In this document: in pieces, positions 35,939-46,520 of the stretch
Numbering within the stretch: position 1 is the first letter of the stretch
Layout of the letters: each line of letters begins with the position of its first letter
Assembly: GCA_050084515.1 (NCBI GenBank)
Contig: CM114273.1
Coordinates: 11,470,001 to 11,534,000, forward strand
Origin: Blasia pusilla
Lineage: Eukaryota; Marchantiophyta; Marchantiopsida; Blasiales
Direction: 5' to 3'
Length of the DNA stretch: 64,000 nucleotides
The notes under the pieces: generated by a model
The model's database searches: none
What the model was told of the DNA's origin: nothing
What the model saw: only the letters and a program-made list of their open reading frames with translations
Made by a program: the position numbers and the translations under genes

Positions 35939-37409
35939 GGTTGGAGATGGTGGTACGGATCAGCGTGATATTCATGATGATGCGTTGGTGGTTGAGTTCC
36001 TCCGGACTAGTGGGGTGCCAGACATAGTGAGTGCTAAGGAGCGAGACCGTGTTCTTCAATGTGCTAGGAGGTATCGATTGGAGGGAACAGATATTCTCCG
36101 TGTGTGGGTGGATGGTAGAGTACGAGTGGTGCCGCATTTGGCTTAGAGAGAGCGCATTGTGCGACATGCCCATGAGGAATTGGGACATTTTGGGGTAAAG
36201 CGTACATATAGCTTACTCCTTGGTCAGTATTGGTGGCGTGGCATGCATACTCAAGTGCTGCAGTTGGTGTCACGTTGTATGGTTTGTGATCGGGTGAGGG
36301 CATCATTCAATGCCCCTACACCACAGTTACACCCCTTGCCTATCATGGGTTTGGGTTACCCTTGGAGTGTGGACTTTGCGGGACCGTTACCCTTGACTGT
36401 ACGACATCATCGATATGTGTTGGTGATGGTGGAGCACTTCTCCAAGTGGATTGAGTTGGTGGCATTACCTGACAAGGCAAGTGAGGAAACGGCGTATGCG
36501 TTTCTTGATAGAGTGCTTAGTCATTTTGGTGCACCAGCTGAGGTGCTCATCAACCAAGGTACAGAGTTTCACGGTGAGTTTCAAGTCTTTTGTGACAAGG
36601 CATTGATTGATTATCGGATCACGTCTCGAGATCATCCAGAGGCGGATGGTTTGCTTGAGCGTGTGGTTGAGACGGTGAAGAGGGCATTGCGCAAGTATGG
36701 CCTACAGAAGGGGCATCTTGGAGACTGGGATATTCAGTTGCCATGGTTAGCCATGGGGTATAGGTTCAGTCGCCAAGCATCCTTGGCTTCCTTCTCACCT
36801 TATTTTCTGTTATACGGCCAAGATCCAGACTTGCCAGCATCAATTTGTTTGGAGTCTAGTGAGGTGGTGAACCTTGATGACACAGACATGTGGATGAGAG
36901 TGTGTTCTCAGCGAGCAGAGCTCTTTCGGAGGGTTATGCCAACAACCTTTGACAATCTTGCCATTGCTCAACATAGGGATACATTGCGGTATGCAACCAT
37001 TCAGGGTGGAGGTTATCAACCATCGATTCATGACTGCCATGTGGGGGACTACGTCTATTTCCAGCAGATTGCACCGACAACGTTGGATGAGACGACAGGC
37101 CCCACTATTTTACGAGTGCAAGAGGTGTTAACTTCTGGAGTTCTCATGTTGGAGGGTCGTGACGGAGTTGTTTGGAAGGACCATGAGCGTAATTGTGCGC
37201 CATATCATCTTCCAAATGTGGATGGTACTGTTGACCCAAGCTTAGCCATGATAGGTGCTAGCTTGAGGTGCATGTTGTGTGGTTCTGTTGGTAACGCAGC
37301 CCGTATGTTGGTGTGTGATCGGTGTTCTAGGGGTTCGCAGATGATGTGTTTGACTCCACGTATGGATGTTGTTCCTACTGGAAGGTGGGTTTGTCCTCAA
37401 TGTACTTAG
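35916..37409 (+). pseudogene. DDE integrase with C-terminal PHD finger (E3)
   Basis: One frame with a single TAG (36144-36146). After the stop, 416 residues are open. Numbered from 36159: HHCC zinc-binding N-domain (H5, H10, C40, C43), catalytic core with D72 (VDFAGPLPL), position 132 (INQGTEF, where E4 has TDQGTEF) and E168 (LLERVV), a C-terminal domain to about 355, then a PHD finger (371-415). PHD ligands are C371, C374, C386, C389, C397, C412 and C415; the histidine expected at 394 is glutamine. Integrase would insert cDNA; a PHD finger typically reads histone H3 tails and could steer insertion, as chromodomains do in chromoviruses (inference). The D-to-N change at 132 should inactivate this copy. 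Confidence 0.9.
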
Positions 37410-37608
37410 GAGGGGTAGATGACTTGATCTTTGCATGATATGGATTAGAGATGTGCGACTAACGATGGGGCAACCTCGCACCCGGCCTTCTGATTCGTGC
37501 ACCCACGAAGGTGTACATGATGTAGTAGATGTATAAGGCTACTTGGGAGTTAGAGGGACCTAACTCCCAAGTAGGGGGGCGAGTTGTGGTACCCTGTTAG
37601 GGAGGCGA
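37410..37608 (+). other. 3' untranslated region and polypurine tracts of E3
   Basis: Two purine-rich tracts, aggggggcgag (37573-37583) and agggaggcgag (37599-37609), are each followed by TTGTGGTAC, so the tract and the start of B were locally duplicated. The second abuts B1. Purine tracts prime plus-strand DNA synthesis in LTR elements. Confidence 0.6.
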
Positions 37609-37714
37609 GTTGTGGTACTCTTGTGTTTTTGTATGCTCTCGTCTATGTTATGTATGTATGTGAGTATGGTATGTCAACGATGTATGTTGTATGACGATGT
37701 GGATTCGCACGACA
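37609..37714 (+). repeat. E3 terminal repeat B1
   Basis: 106 bp from GTTGTGGTAC to CACGACA, repeated as B2 at 38073-38178. It is separated from A2 by two bases (AA). Confidence 0.85.
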
Positions 37715-37716
37715 AA

Positions 37717-38072
37717 TGTCATGACCATACGGATTATGTCGTAGAGTATAGTGTGTTAGTAGAGGCCATATCTTATGTAGGGCCATAGTGGCTATGTAGG
37801 GATGCGGTTTCATACATAGGGTTGGGGGTTACTCCGTTAAGGGTGACTTTTCCAGTAGGGCCCGCCCTTAGGTTGGAAGGTATAGTGTGGAGTGTACTCA
37901 AAGAACAGTTAGTTCTTTGAGTTGAGCGTGTTGCGTTGGGAGTTAGCCTTGGTAGTGAGTAGAGCTCTTGGGTATGGTAGTTCCCGTAAGCGTCAACCTG
38001 GATTCTCCCATCGTGGAGTGGGTTTGGCTCGATTGTATGTGATTTATGATAGTAGGTCTTTCACGGATTTCA
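37717..38072 (+). repeat. E3 terminal repeat A2
   Basis: 356 bp from TGTCATGAC to GGATTTCA, matching A1 of E2 (13319-13686). It lies between B1 and B2. Confidence 0.88.
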
Positions 38073-38178
38073 GTTGTGGTACACTTGTGTTTGTGTATGC
38101 TCTTGTCTATGTTATGTATGCATGTGAGTATGGTATGTCAGCAATGTATGTTGTATGACGATGTGGATTCGCACAACA
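38073..38178 (+). repeat. E3 terminal repeat B2
   Basis: 106 bp, near-identical to B1 (37609-37714), ending CACAACA at 38178. It is the outer 3' end of E3. Confidence 0.85.
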
Positions 38179-38184
38179 AAGATC

Positions 38185-38560
38185 TCTCTAAGGCCTCAAT
38201 ACTATCTTGCCCTACGCCTCATCTACTGTGACAACCCCCTTCCCTCTCCCAAATCCTCTCCACGATAATCCATGCTTGCAAGTCATCTCTTTGGCTCTTA
38301 ACGTGTTGTAGCGGGTCAAGGGCCACTTCCCAAAGTGGAAATTCAACCATACGAAAAATAGAAACTTGCCCAAAATAGTAAGTTTCTCTGTATGGCTCCA
38401 AATGAGCCGAAACGAAAGCGAAACCTACTCTCTCAGGTTTCCCATGACCACAGCAAGTCATCCTCTATCTTATAAGGTTATCCTCGAGTATCTTTGAAGG
38501 CGTTGTCGTGTCAAGAGCCTTTCTTCGAGTAAGGGCGGACCTTCTAGCAGTAGTAGTCGT
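38185..38560 (-). repeat. Inverted, diverged E4-type terminal repeat A
   Basis: The reverse complement follows 46050-46290 through 'gaaacctgagag', 'ggctcatttggagcc', 'cttactattttgg' and 'ggcccttgaccc'. It directly follows the 3' end of E3, so E3 lies beside or inside an older copy in opposite orientation. Confidence 0.6.
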
Positions 38561-38747
38561 GGTTAATGCAAGTCGAACTCTATAAGAATTTCCTCTTTCT
38601 TCCATATAGAAATATTATGTACATCCTCCATTCTCTCACAATAGGAATCGCGAAAGGTAGTGCTAAGACGATCACTTCTTCATAACATGGAACCCCAAAA
38701 TTCCTAACTATGAAGTCCCTATAAACTACTTTACGTTTGTACACAAG

Positions 38748-39094
38748 AAAAATAGCACAACTAGTATTAAACCCTACTTGAGCAGGCCTATTGACATCCA
38801 TGGATAACTATATAAGGACATACAAAGTGCAATCCCATGTCCTTCCGTACGTGACTATAGGAAGAATCATTGGAGTTGAAGATTATATGAGCGAGTGAAC
38901 CAATGACTCGGTATCTAGTTTATGACTTTGGGGACGCGTTCATGAACCAAGTCATATAATCTTCAACTCCAATGATTCTTCCTATAGTCACGTACGAAAG
39001 GACATGGGATTGCACTTTGTATGTCCTTATATAGTTATCCATGGATGTCAATAGGCCTGCTCAAGTAGGGTTTAATACTACTTGTGCTATTTTT
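38748..39094. repeat. Long near-perfect inverted repeat (143-bp arms, 61-bp loop)
   Basis: Left arm 38748-38890, right arm 38952-39094. The arms match as reverse complements with only two mismatches, one near the outer end (position 14 of the arm) and one in the block before 'cgtacgtgactatagg'. Transcription from either side would give a long RNA hairpin able to yield small RNAs. It may be a foldback element or a recent inverted duplication. Neither arm occurs elsewhere in the window. Confidence 0.95.
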
Positions 39095-39379
39095 ATTAAA
39101 GCACCAATCCTACTACTTTACTTTTCTTATCCCATCTTTTATTTCCTAAAGTTGGGCCTACGCAAATGAGTCACCTTAAAGAGGTTTAAATATGGGAATT
39201 TCATTTTTCCTAGGCTAATTTACTTAATACTAATAAAACTCTCTCTAACACTTAATGATGGAGGAGTTTACATAATGGATGATTTTACTATACGATATTC
39301 ATCCCCTCCAAACCTGCACATCCTCTAGTATGTGCGGAAAACATCGAGAGTTCTTGCTATTTTACTCATACTTTTTTTT

Positions 39380-40560
39380 TTTGCCTCTAGACACATTGAA
39401 TCAAAATCAAGAAATCCCTCACGTCTACAAAAAATCTTGACCCTTTTTCTTGCAATGGGCAGCTTGAGAATTGTGCGATCTAGTCCACGTAGTTTGTAAG
39501 TGGCATTGTCAAAAGCAAAGACTACAACGTATGGACCAAATCAACGATATGAAAACTTCTTAATTGTACTATGGTGGTTGTTGAGGCTGTTGTAGTGCAC
39601 CAAGATCCAGTCTTCTTCTCTTATAGGCTTCTTTCGAAGTCGATGAGTTTTGTCGAAGCGCTCCTTATTTTTCAACCTTGCTTCCTTAATTTTGACTAAT
39701 GATTCTGTAATATCTTCTTCACGCCGCTCTAGTTACTGCATTCAAAGTGCTAGGAGCTCTTCCCTATCGAGACCGTCTTCCCACGGCAAACCCATCCAAG
39801 TGGAAATATCTCCTTCTGCTGGCATTATCGGCCTTTGACCTATCATCAACTTTGTAGGCACAAACCCTGTAATAGTGCTGTGAGTGGTTCTATCTTCCCA
39901 TAAAGAAAATGGAAGCAATCTAGGCCAATTGGCATAACGGTCTCCACACGCCTTTACCAATCCTTAAATGATTGGCGGATGTCCCCTTTCGCTCTTTCCA
40001 TTTGCCTCCGGATTCATGGAAGTTGTTAATCTCATATGGACTCCATATTTCTTGAAGAACTCTCGTGCTTCCTCCGCATTCAACTCACCTCTATCTGCAC
40101 GGATTCTCCCGACACTCCTATATCGAGAAAAAATATCCTCTATGATAAAACGACATATAGGCTCTGTTGTTTTAGCCCATAAAGCCCTCCCTTCTACAAA
40201 GTTGGACAACTCTTCTCGTGCTAAGACGAGGTAACACATTCCCCAAAGACCTAGTGGCATAGCAACTAGATCTATAACCCACTGATGATGAATAGAAAAA
40301 GGATACGTGGGTTTAAGTCCATCTCTCACCCTGATTTTTTATTGAAATTGACTTTCAACACATGACCCAACATATCTCTCAACATCCTTGTACACGCCTT
40401 TCCACCAATACCGCTCTTTGATTTTGGTGAAAGTTGCCCAAGTACCTCTATATGGTTGTTTTGGCAGTAAACGCACATCATGCTTGAACAACCTACCCTA
40501 TTGCACTCTCGTTACCCAACTTAATAGCTTCACCTCATACGTTTCTGTATTTTGAATATA
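39380..40560 (-). pseudogene. Integrase fragment of a different Ty3/gypsy lineage
   Basis: From the right edge the minus strand encodes a zinc-binding remnant (ERYWWKGVYKDVERYVGSC, with later ligands lost), then an integrase core. The core has WVIDLVAMP (first D), RADRGELNAEEAREF (second D) and ANGKSERGH (E). A GPY-like C-terminal part follows (KKFSYR, stop, FGPYVVVFAF). TGA replaces a Trp codon in that block, and small frameshifts occur near 39960 and 39740. The sequence differs clearly from the integrase of E3 and E4, and no PHD finger follows. Confidence 0.8.
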
Positions 40561-43500
40561 TCAAAATTTTCATGAAATGATGCAATCCTTTGCAACTCTT
40601 TTGATCCAACACCTTCATGTTTGGATTCATATAAAAGGTAGTGTAACTTGGTTGTTGATGCACCATATGTTTGGGAGAAAAAATTATAGACGTACACATA
40701 CGAGCTTGCAATGAGATGGACTACAACAAGAAGTGTGATTAGAAGAGTTGGAGGATGGGCTTGTGCATAAACCTCATGCTCCTTGGATACCCACAAGAGA
40801 AGAGAGACATCTATTGTACGCATGACTCCCATCAACATGAATGTCAATAAGATATGAGACTTACTGACATAGCTTTTTTTTTTATGAGGATTTTTTGAGT
40901 TGGGGGAACAATTTGAAGACCCATAACCTCCATTTCTTGATGAATTGAGGATTTTATTTTGGTAGCCATACATGGTTGGACACAATGGGTTTAAGAGAGA
41001 CGATAAATTTTTTTTTGGCATATTTCAAGTACTAGCCTCATTTTGTTGATACACGTTGCACGTTGTTAAAATTTTCCTCATTGCTTGGAAATTTCAAATT
41101 TCACATTGATGTCTTCTTCTATTTTGTAGATGGATTTCTAGCAAGAGGATATGCATCAAGGATTATACGTAGATGGATGTGGAGGCGGCTATGGGGGTAA
41201 CAAAATTGGAGAGGACTCTTCCTCCATATTTTATAATGAGGCAAAGCCATTGGCTACTACATTTGGTGAAGGATATGCATCATAGGTCCAATATAGTGCA
41301 AATGGATGCATAAATAGTGGTTTGGTTTGCAACCAAGCTCAAGTGGAGGGTAGTATGGCCAAGGGAAGCTTGCTTTCAAAGGCAATGTTCTATGCATCAC
41401 CGGTTGCATGGTTGCACTAAAACAGACAAGTTCCTCCCTAGTATGGACATAGATGGATAAGGTCAAACATATCTACAGACATGCATTGCAAGAGGTGGGG
41501 CCCACACTTTTTTTCTCTTGGTTAGAGGGAGGGCGAGGGCAAGTGGGGTAGCAAATGGGAAGGGAAGGGAGTATTAGGGGAGGAAGTAGGGAGCAATTTC
41601 AAAATATGGAGGTAAGTGGGAGCATGTGGACAAAGTCCACGTCCATGGACTTTCATCCGTCTTATAAAAGGACTTATCCATGTGGGCCCCATCTTCCCCT
41701 TCTTTCTCATTCCCCCCACTTGTCTACATGTTGCATACTTTCTCATTTCTTCCTCTCTCTACCCCCGCTCCCTCACCCCTTATTTCCATCATGAACTATA
41801 AGTGTGGGTCCTACTCTTATAATGCATGTCCAAACTTGTCCGTCCTAAGCACATACTTGTCCATTTTTGTGCAACCATGGGCGAGAAAGGGAAAGAGGTA
41901 TGCACTACATAGACTAGTTCTTCCATAGGATGGACATAAGTCCAAGTATGTGGACATATCCATGGACACAAACTTTCTCCATATCCAACCTTGGTTGGTT
42001 GGTCCGTTATGATCATCTTCATCCCATAACACCAATTGTATGGATGAGGGATAATGATGACAAAGACCATGACATTGAGAGAGCATATGCATCATACATT
42101 TGCATTGCATTCCCTACTATGAGACAGTCTCAATCACATATATTCATCTTTGTGAACAATTTGAGCTCTTACAAGCATAAAGATGCTTGTAAGAGCACAA
42201 TTTTATTAGCGAAATTCCCTTGATTGAAGACGTACATAGCACATATGCTTCAACAAGCTTATGGTAGTGAGGATTTGAGGGACTACCCTCAACTAGACTT
42301 ACACTTTATGGCCTAAGGTGGCTACATGGGCTTTGATCCTAGCACAAGAGGGTGGTTTTCATTTTTGTATTAGAGCATTAGACAAGTGTTATATATGTAT
42401 GCAAGATAGCAAGGTATGCTACACCTTGAGCAAGAGTCAAGAGCATCGCAACAGAATCGAGAACAGGATATGAACGTGATTGGGGGAGCTAACTTATTTT
42501 GATATCTTATAGGAGATTTTGGATTTGGATTTCCATACATTTCAAGTACTTTCCCTGAGATGTCAATAACACCTACTTCTACAAGGATAGAACCAATCAA
42601 TTATTTGTGGTGAGTGGGAATTATTCATAGAAGATCTTCGTTACCAACAAGAACATCAATACAGCTATGAGCCATTTGTATTTCCATCACAGATGGAGCA
42701 ATGCATCTATATATGTTGAGCATCCATCCTTAGAGGGATGGAAGTTTGTTATGACATATGTTCTTCGTAGTGAACGAGCCCTCCAAGAGGTGGGTCCATT
42801 GAAATCCAATATAGACCCAAAGATGGTAATCTATATTATTATGGGAGAGTGCTTTCTTGATTTGCAAACACCTCTATGTTTGACATGTGGCAACTAGGTA
42901 GCGAGAAAAATGTTTCACGTGCTACGGGCAGCAAGAAAAAAATTTGAATTTATGTGCAACATCATTAACCTCTTCCCTTCACGGGCTATATACTAGCTAT
43001 TCAAACACTTTTTTTATTTCCCGTACATCCCACAGGCACTAGTGTAAAATTACTCATCATTTTGAGTTATATTTATGACATGCTTTGAAACATTGATTTC
43101 TTGTGCAAAATATGCATTCATTTCATTAGCAACTTAATTACCTTGAGATTTGTCATCTCACCCCAAGCCTCTTGTACATCCCTTTCCTATCATCTCTCAT
43201 CAATTTCCACAATTTCCTCCACTCATGAGCGTCTTCGAGCACAAAGTCTAAATTCAATTCTCTTGTGCAATTAATTTAGAGATATTATAAATACTCCAAA
43301 AGTTTGAAATTCTTCTATATTGGGCGCATATTTTCTTCATTTTGATCCACCATCCTTTATGCAAAGTCTACCAATGATAATTTTGCTATCAAGAATATCC
43401 CAAAATTGGGTGCCATACTCCTCTACATGACTCTTTGCACCTCTTGCATTATCAATTTTTAATCTTATTATCACAATTATCAACACCTTCTGTCAACCCT

Positions 43501-44264
43501 ACTATTAGTTTTGCTATTGGAAGAAGAAAAAAAAAATTTTCTTGGACATCCTTAGAACCCCACACTAATTCAATCATATTAGAATGAGGCTCCATTGTAC
43601 TTCGTTGGCCCTTCAAAGCATTACGCATGTTTGAAAGAAAGACTCTAGAAATGACTTGGGCAAAACAAGAGAAAAAATCTAATTAATGTTGTTAGTACTA
43701 GTGTAGAAATGCAAATAACTTGCAAGTCCTCTCACACCCATAACCAATGCTCACAAACTAAACGTAAATTTGTGAGCTATACTTGCATTTTTTGGCTATA
43801 GTTTTACAAGTGCTTTGTTGCTCCAAGAAATCACAAAAAATTACTTGCCAAATACTCACAAAGCTCTTCCAAAATAAAATTACTTGTAAATTTTCCATTA
43901 CCCACAACAAACTCGCAATGGACTCACATGATTATGACTTGTGAAAAAGTACTTGCAAAATAGTAGTTCAAGCCAAAATGGGACTTGCAAAATAACTTTT
44001 GGGAACCTCTAATCCCTTGTAGTGGAATCCTAGGAGGTTAGACTGAGCTCTTTTGCATGGTCGATCTGCACCTAATGACGACATTCTCAAAGTAAATTGG
44101 GTGGTGCAATTCCTTCTCATAACAAGTACGTCTACTTAACGATCCTAATCACATGTAGGAGTAGAGGTGGTAGAACCATTTGCACCTACAACACGTGCAC
44201 ATCCATCTAGAAGATTTCATGGCATACTAGGTGCATGCTAATCTCATAGGACAAGTCATTAGTT

Positions 44265-44271
<7 letters not shown>
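40561..44271. other. Gene-free stretch with unassigned frames
   Basis: A minus-strand frame at 40530-41021 (163 residues, ending ELQRIASFHENFDIFKIQK) and a plus-strand glycine-rich stretch near 41140-41400 are open but unrecognised. They may be remains of the element that supplied the neighbouring integrase. A perfect 14-bp hairpin with a 4-base loop lies at 42165-42196. Confidence 0.4.

Positions 44272-44332
<61 letters not shown>
44272..44332. repeat. (CT)n microsatellite, about 30 units
   Basis: Uninterrupted CT dinucleotides from 44272 to 44332. Open frames across it on either strand are artefacts of the repeat. Confidence 0.98.
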
Positions 44333-44336
<4 letters not shown>

Positions 44337-44439
44337 TATATAGAAAAATTAATATTCCAATTAATATACAAGTCTTCTTTGAGTGTACAATGATGTCCCT
44401 TTCCAATAATAAATTGACTAAAAAGTTTTGAGTTTCCAA

Positions 44440-44803
44440 CTAGTTCCTACATACACTAGCAAGAGGGATACTTGAGAAAGATGGTTTGGGAAAGCCATCT
44501 CTTCCTCTCTTATAGCCTTAGGAAGAGCCTTTTGGGAAGAGCCAAAAGGCTCTTTCACCAAAAATAGCTATCCTATTGGTAACGTGCTTACACAGGTTAT
44601 CGGATGATCATTGACTTAGTCAACGGATCACATAACTGATTAAGACCAAAGTAGGGAATTCTTCAAATACCATGTTCACGATGCAAAAGACCTGTCGTCA
44701 ACCTCATCCGACACCTTAGGACAAAGTTACACCCAAACCGCATGTTGACCCTCTATATTGTTGACGCGATAGAACTCTATATGTGGCTAACTAAGATGTG
44801 ACA
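44440..44803 (-). repeat. Inverted subfamily-1 terminal repeat A
   Basis: The reverse complement starts TGTCACATCTTAG at 44803. It parallels 45235-45600 and 10100-10440 through 'gaggttgacgacatg', 'ggttatc', 'agagccttttggctc' and 'aaggctataagagag'. This copy shows the clearest 5' end of the subfamily. Confidence 0.7.
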
Positions 44804-45234
44804 AAGGTCTTTGTAAGTTCTTTGTATATGCTGTAATTTTTTCAAGTTGATGTTGAGTTGTGTAGGAGAACTCTAGGTTTGTAAGTATTTGGAGTCACAA
44901 AATATAGGGCAAGTTCTCCTCGTAATATAGACACATATTTTGAAAACTTTTATGACCTTTAGTGTTCAAAAACTCCTTCTTGTAGAAATGATCTCACAAG
45001 AATTAGAGGGTGTATTTTTTAATTATCCTTTTTGCCTTTATTTCATGCTCTAAAGGCATTTGGACTATGGATACAAAGTTTCATTATTGTAACACTCTAC
45101 TAATGTTGCACCTCTCTTAAAATGGGGAGTGCTTCCATAATTTATGACTTGGTATAGATAATGACACTATTGATGCTCCATGCGAATCAAAGGAAGTACA
45201 AAAAGTTCTCTTCTTACTTCTTCCATTAGCAAGA

Positions 45235-45690
45235 TATCATATCTTAGTTAGTCGACAGGTAGAGTTCCACCGCTTCGACGACATAGAGGGTCAACGGGCT
45301 ATTTGGATGTAACTTTTTCTTGAGATGTCACATGAGGTTGACGACATGTCCGTTGCATCAGGAACATCATTTTTGATGAACTTTTTATTTGTTCTTAGTT
45401 AGTCAAGTGTCGTTGACCGAGTCAACGGTCATCTGATAACCTGTGCACGCACGTTATCTATGGGATGACTATTTTGGGGCGAAGAGTCTTTTGGCCCCTC
45501 CCAAGGCTATAAGAGAGGGAGAGATGGATTTCCCAAGCTATATTTATCATATTGGGCCTTAGGAGCACCTCTCTTGCTAATGTATGTAGGAACTAGGGTG
45601 CTAGCGTTCGGATTCCCTCATAGAAGAGGGTGGATGTGGCTAAATTAACCGATGTAGATTCACCAGTGGAGTTTTAGGCCGTGTGAGCCA
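45235..45690 (+). repeat. E5 terminal repeat A1
   Basis: It begins TATCATATCTTAGTTAG, a diverged TGTCACATC start, and is followed by blocks shared with E1 (10100-10450) and with the inverted copy at 44440-44803. The 3' border is not sharply defined. Confidence 0.6.
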
Positions 45691-45996
45691 TTTTTACTTT
45701 AATTTTACATGAGAAAGATGCAAGGGGTCAAGGGGGAATTCATTGTATGTAGATAGGCAAGCGAGTTGCCTCAGTGGGGAGCCCTTGGAGATGCGTATTG
45801 TTTGTCGTTTTTTTCTTATGGAAGGCCGTGCATACAAGCAATGTTCATTTTTTTTTGGATTTTGCTTGTGTGGGACATGGGCTAACAACAAAGTGTAGAA
45901 CTCAGGTATGACGCACTAGTGTAGAGGCAAGAACAACGGTTGGTTGGAGGAAGCCGTAGTAAATAGATTGACGGGATTAACATTATTGTAGGTAAG

Positions 45997-46000
45997 ATGT
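45997..46000. other. Left target-site duplication of E4
   Basis: ATGT directly before the E4 start TGTCACG. It is repeated at 56224-56227. Confidence 0.75.
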
Positions 46001-46520
46001 TGTCACGTCTTTTAGGATAAATCGGTGAGATCTAGTAGAGCACTCTTCGTGAGTAGTGGAGGACAGGCTCAGTAGGTCGATGATGACCTGCTTAGGCCTC
46101 GGGAAACTTGAGAGAGTAGGTTTCCCCTTCATTTCGGCTCATTTGGAGCCATATTGAGGAACTTACTATTTTAGGTAAGTATCATTTTGAGTATATGATT
46201 GACTTTCTATTTTTGGTAAATGGCCCTTGACCTCCTACATCAGGTCAAGAGTCAAGGAGGTGACTTGGGAGCATAGGTTACCATGGAGAGAGCTTGGGAG
46301 AGGGGAGGGGATATACCTCAAGGCGAGAGAGCTTGAAACCTCATTCTCTCTTTGTTGAACCTCTTGGCATGAGGCGGAAAAGCTATGCTCTTGCTTGCCT
46401 TGCATGTGTAACCCAAGCCTCTCATTAGGAGAGTGTGTTTGGTTTGACATTGAGAGAGACATGTGAGAGTGCACACATGTAAGAACTATGGTGTTATGAG
46501 AGAGATTGGATATTATTTTA
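46001..46520 (+). repeat. E4 terminal repeat A1
   Basis: 520 bp starting TGTCACGTC and ending at ATTTTA, repeated as A2 (55595-56096) and in E6 (62691-63201). It is followed directly by leader ('caaagagag'), not by B. No primer-binding site beginning TGG abuts it. Confidence 0.9.

Larger units (their letters stand above)
29021..38178 (+). mobile_element. E3: subfamily-2 retrotransposon, nearly full length
   Basis: It runs from inside its own terminal repeat A1 (5' truncated at 29021) through leader, gag, a misplaced second piece of leader, methyltransferase, RT, RNase H, integrase and PHD finger to a 3' end with repeats B1-A2-B2. The last bases are CACAACA at 38178. Protease, linker and methyltransferase motif I are missing because the 32704-33204 leader piece replaces them. 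Stops and frameshifts are present, but the integrase-PHD frame is nearly clean. Confidence 0.88.

Noticed and set aside
40530-41021. 163-residue minus-strand frame
   Set aside because: Open but without a recognisable domain or a second copy in the window; noted only inside the gene-free entry.
44227-44439. Open frames across the CT microsatellite on both strands
   Set aside because: They encode only alternating Ser-Leu or Arg-Glu from the dinucleotide repeat.
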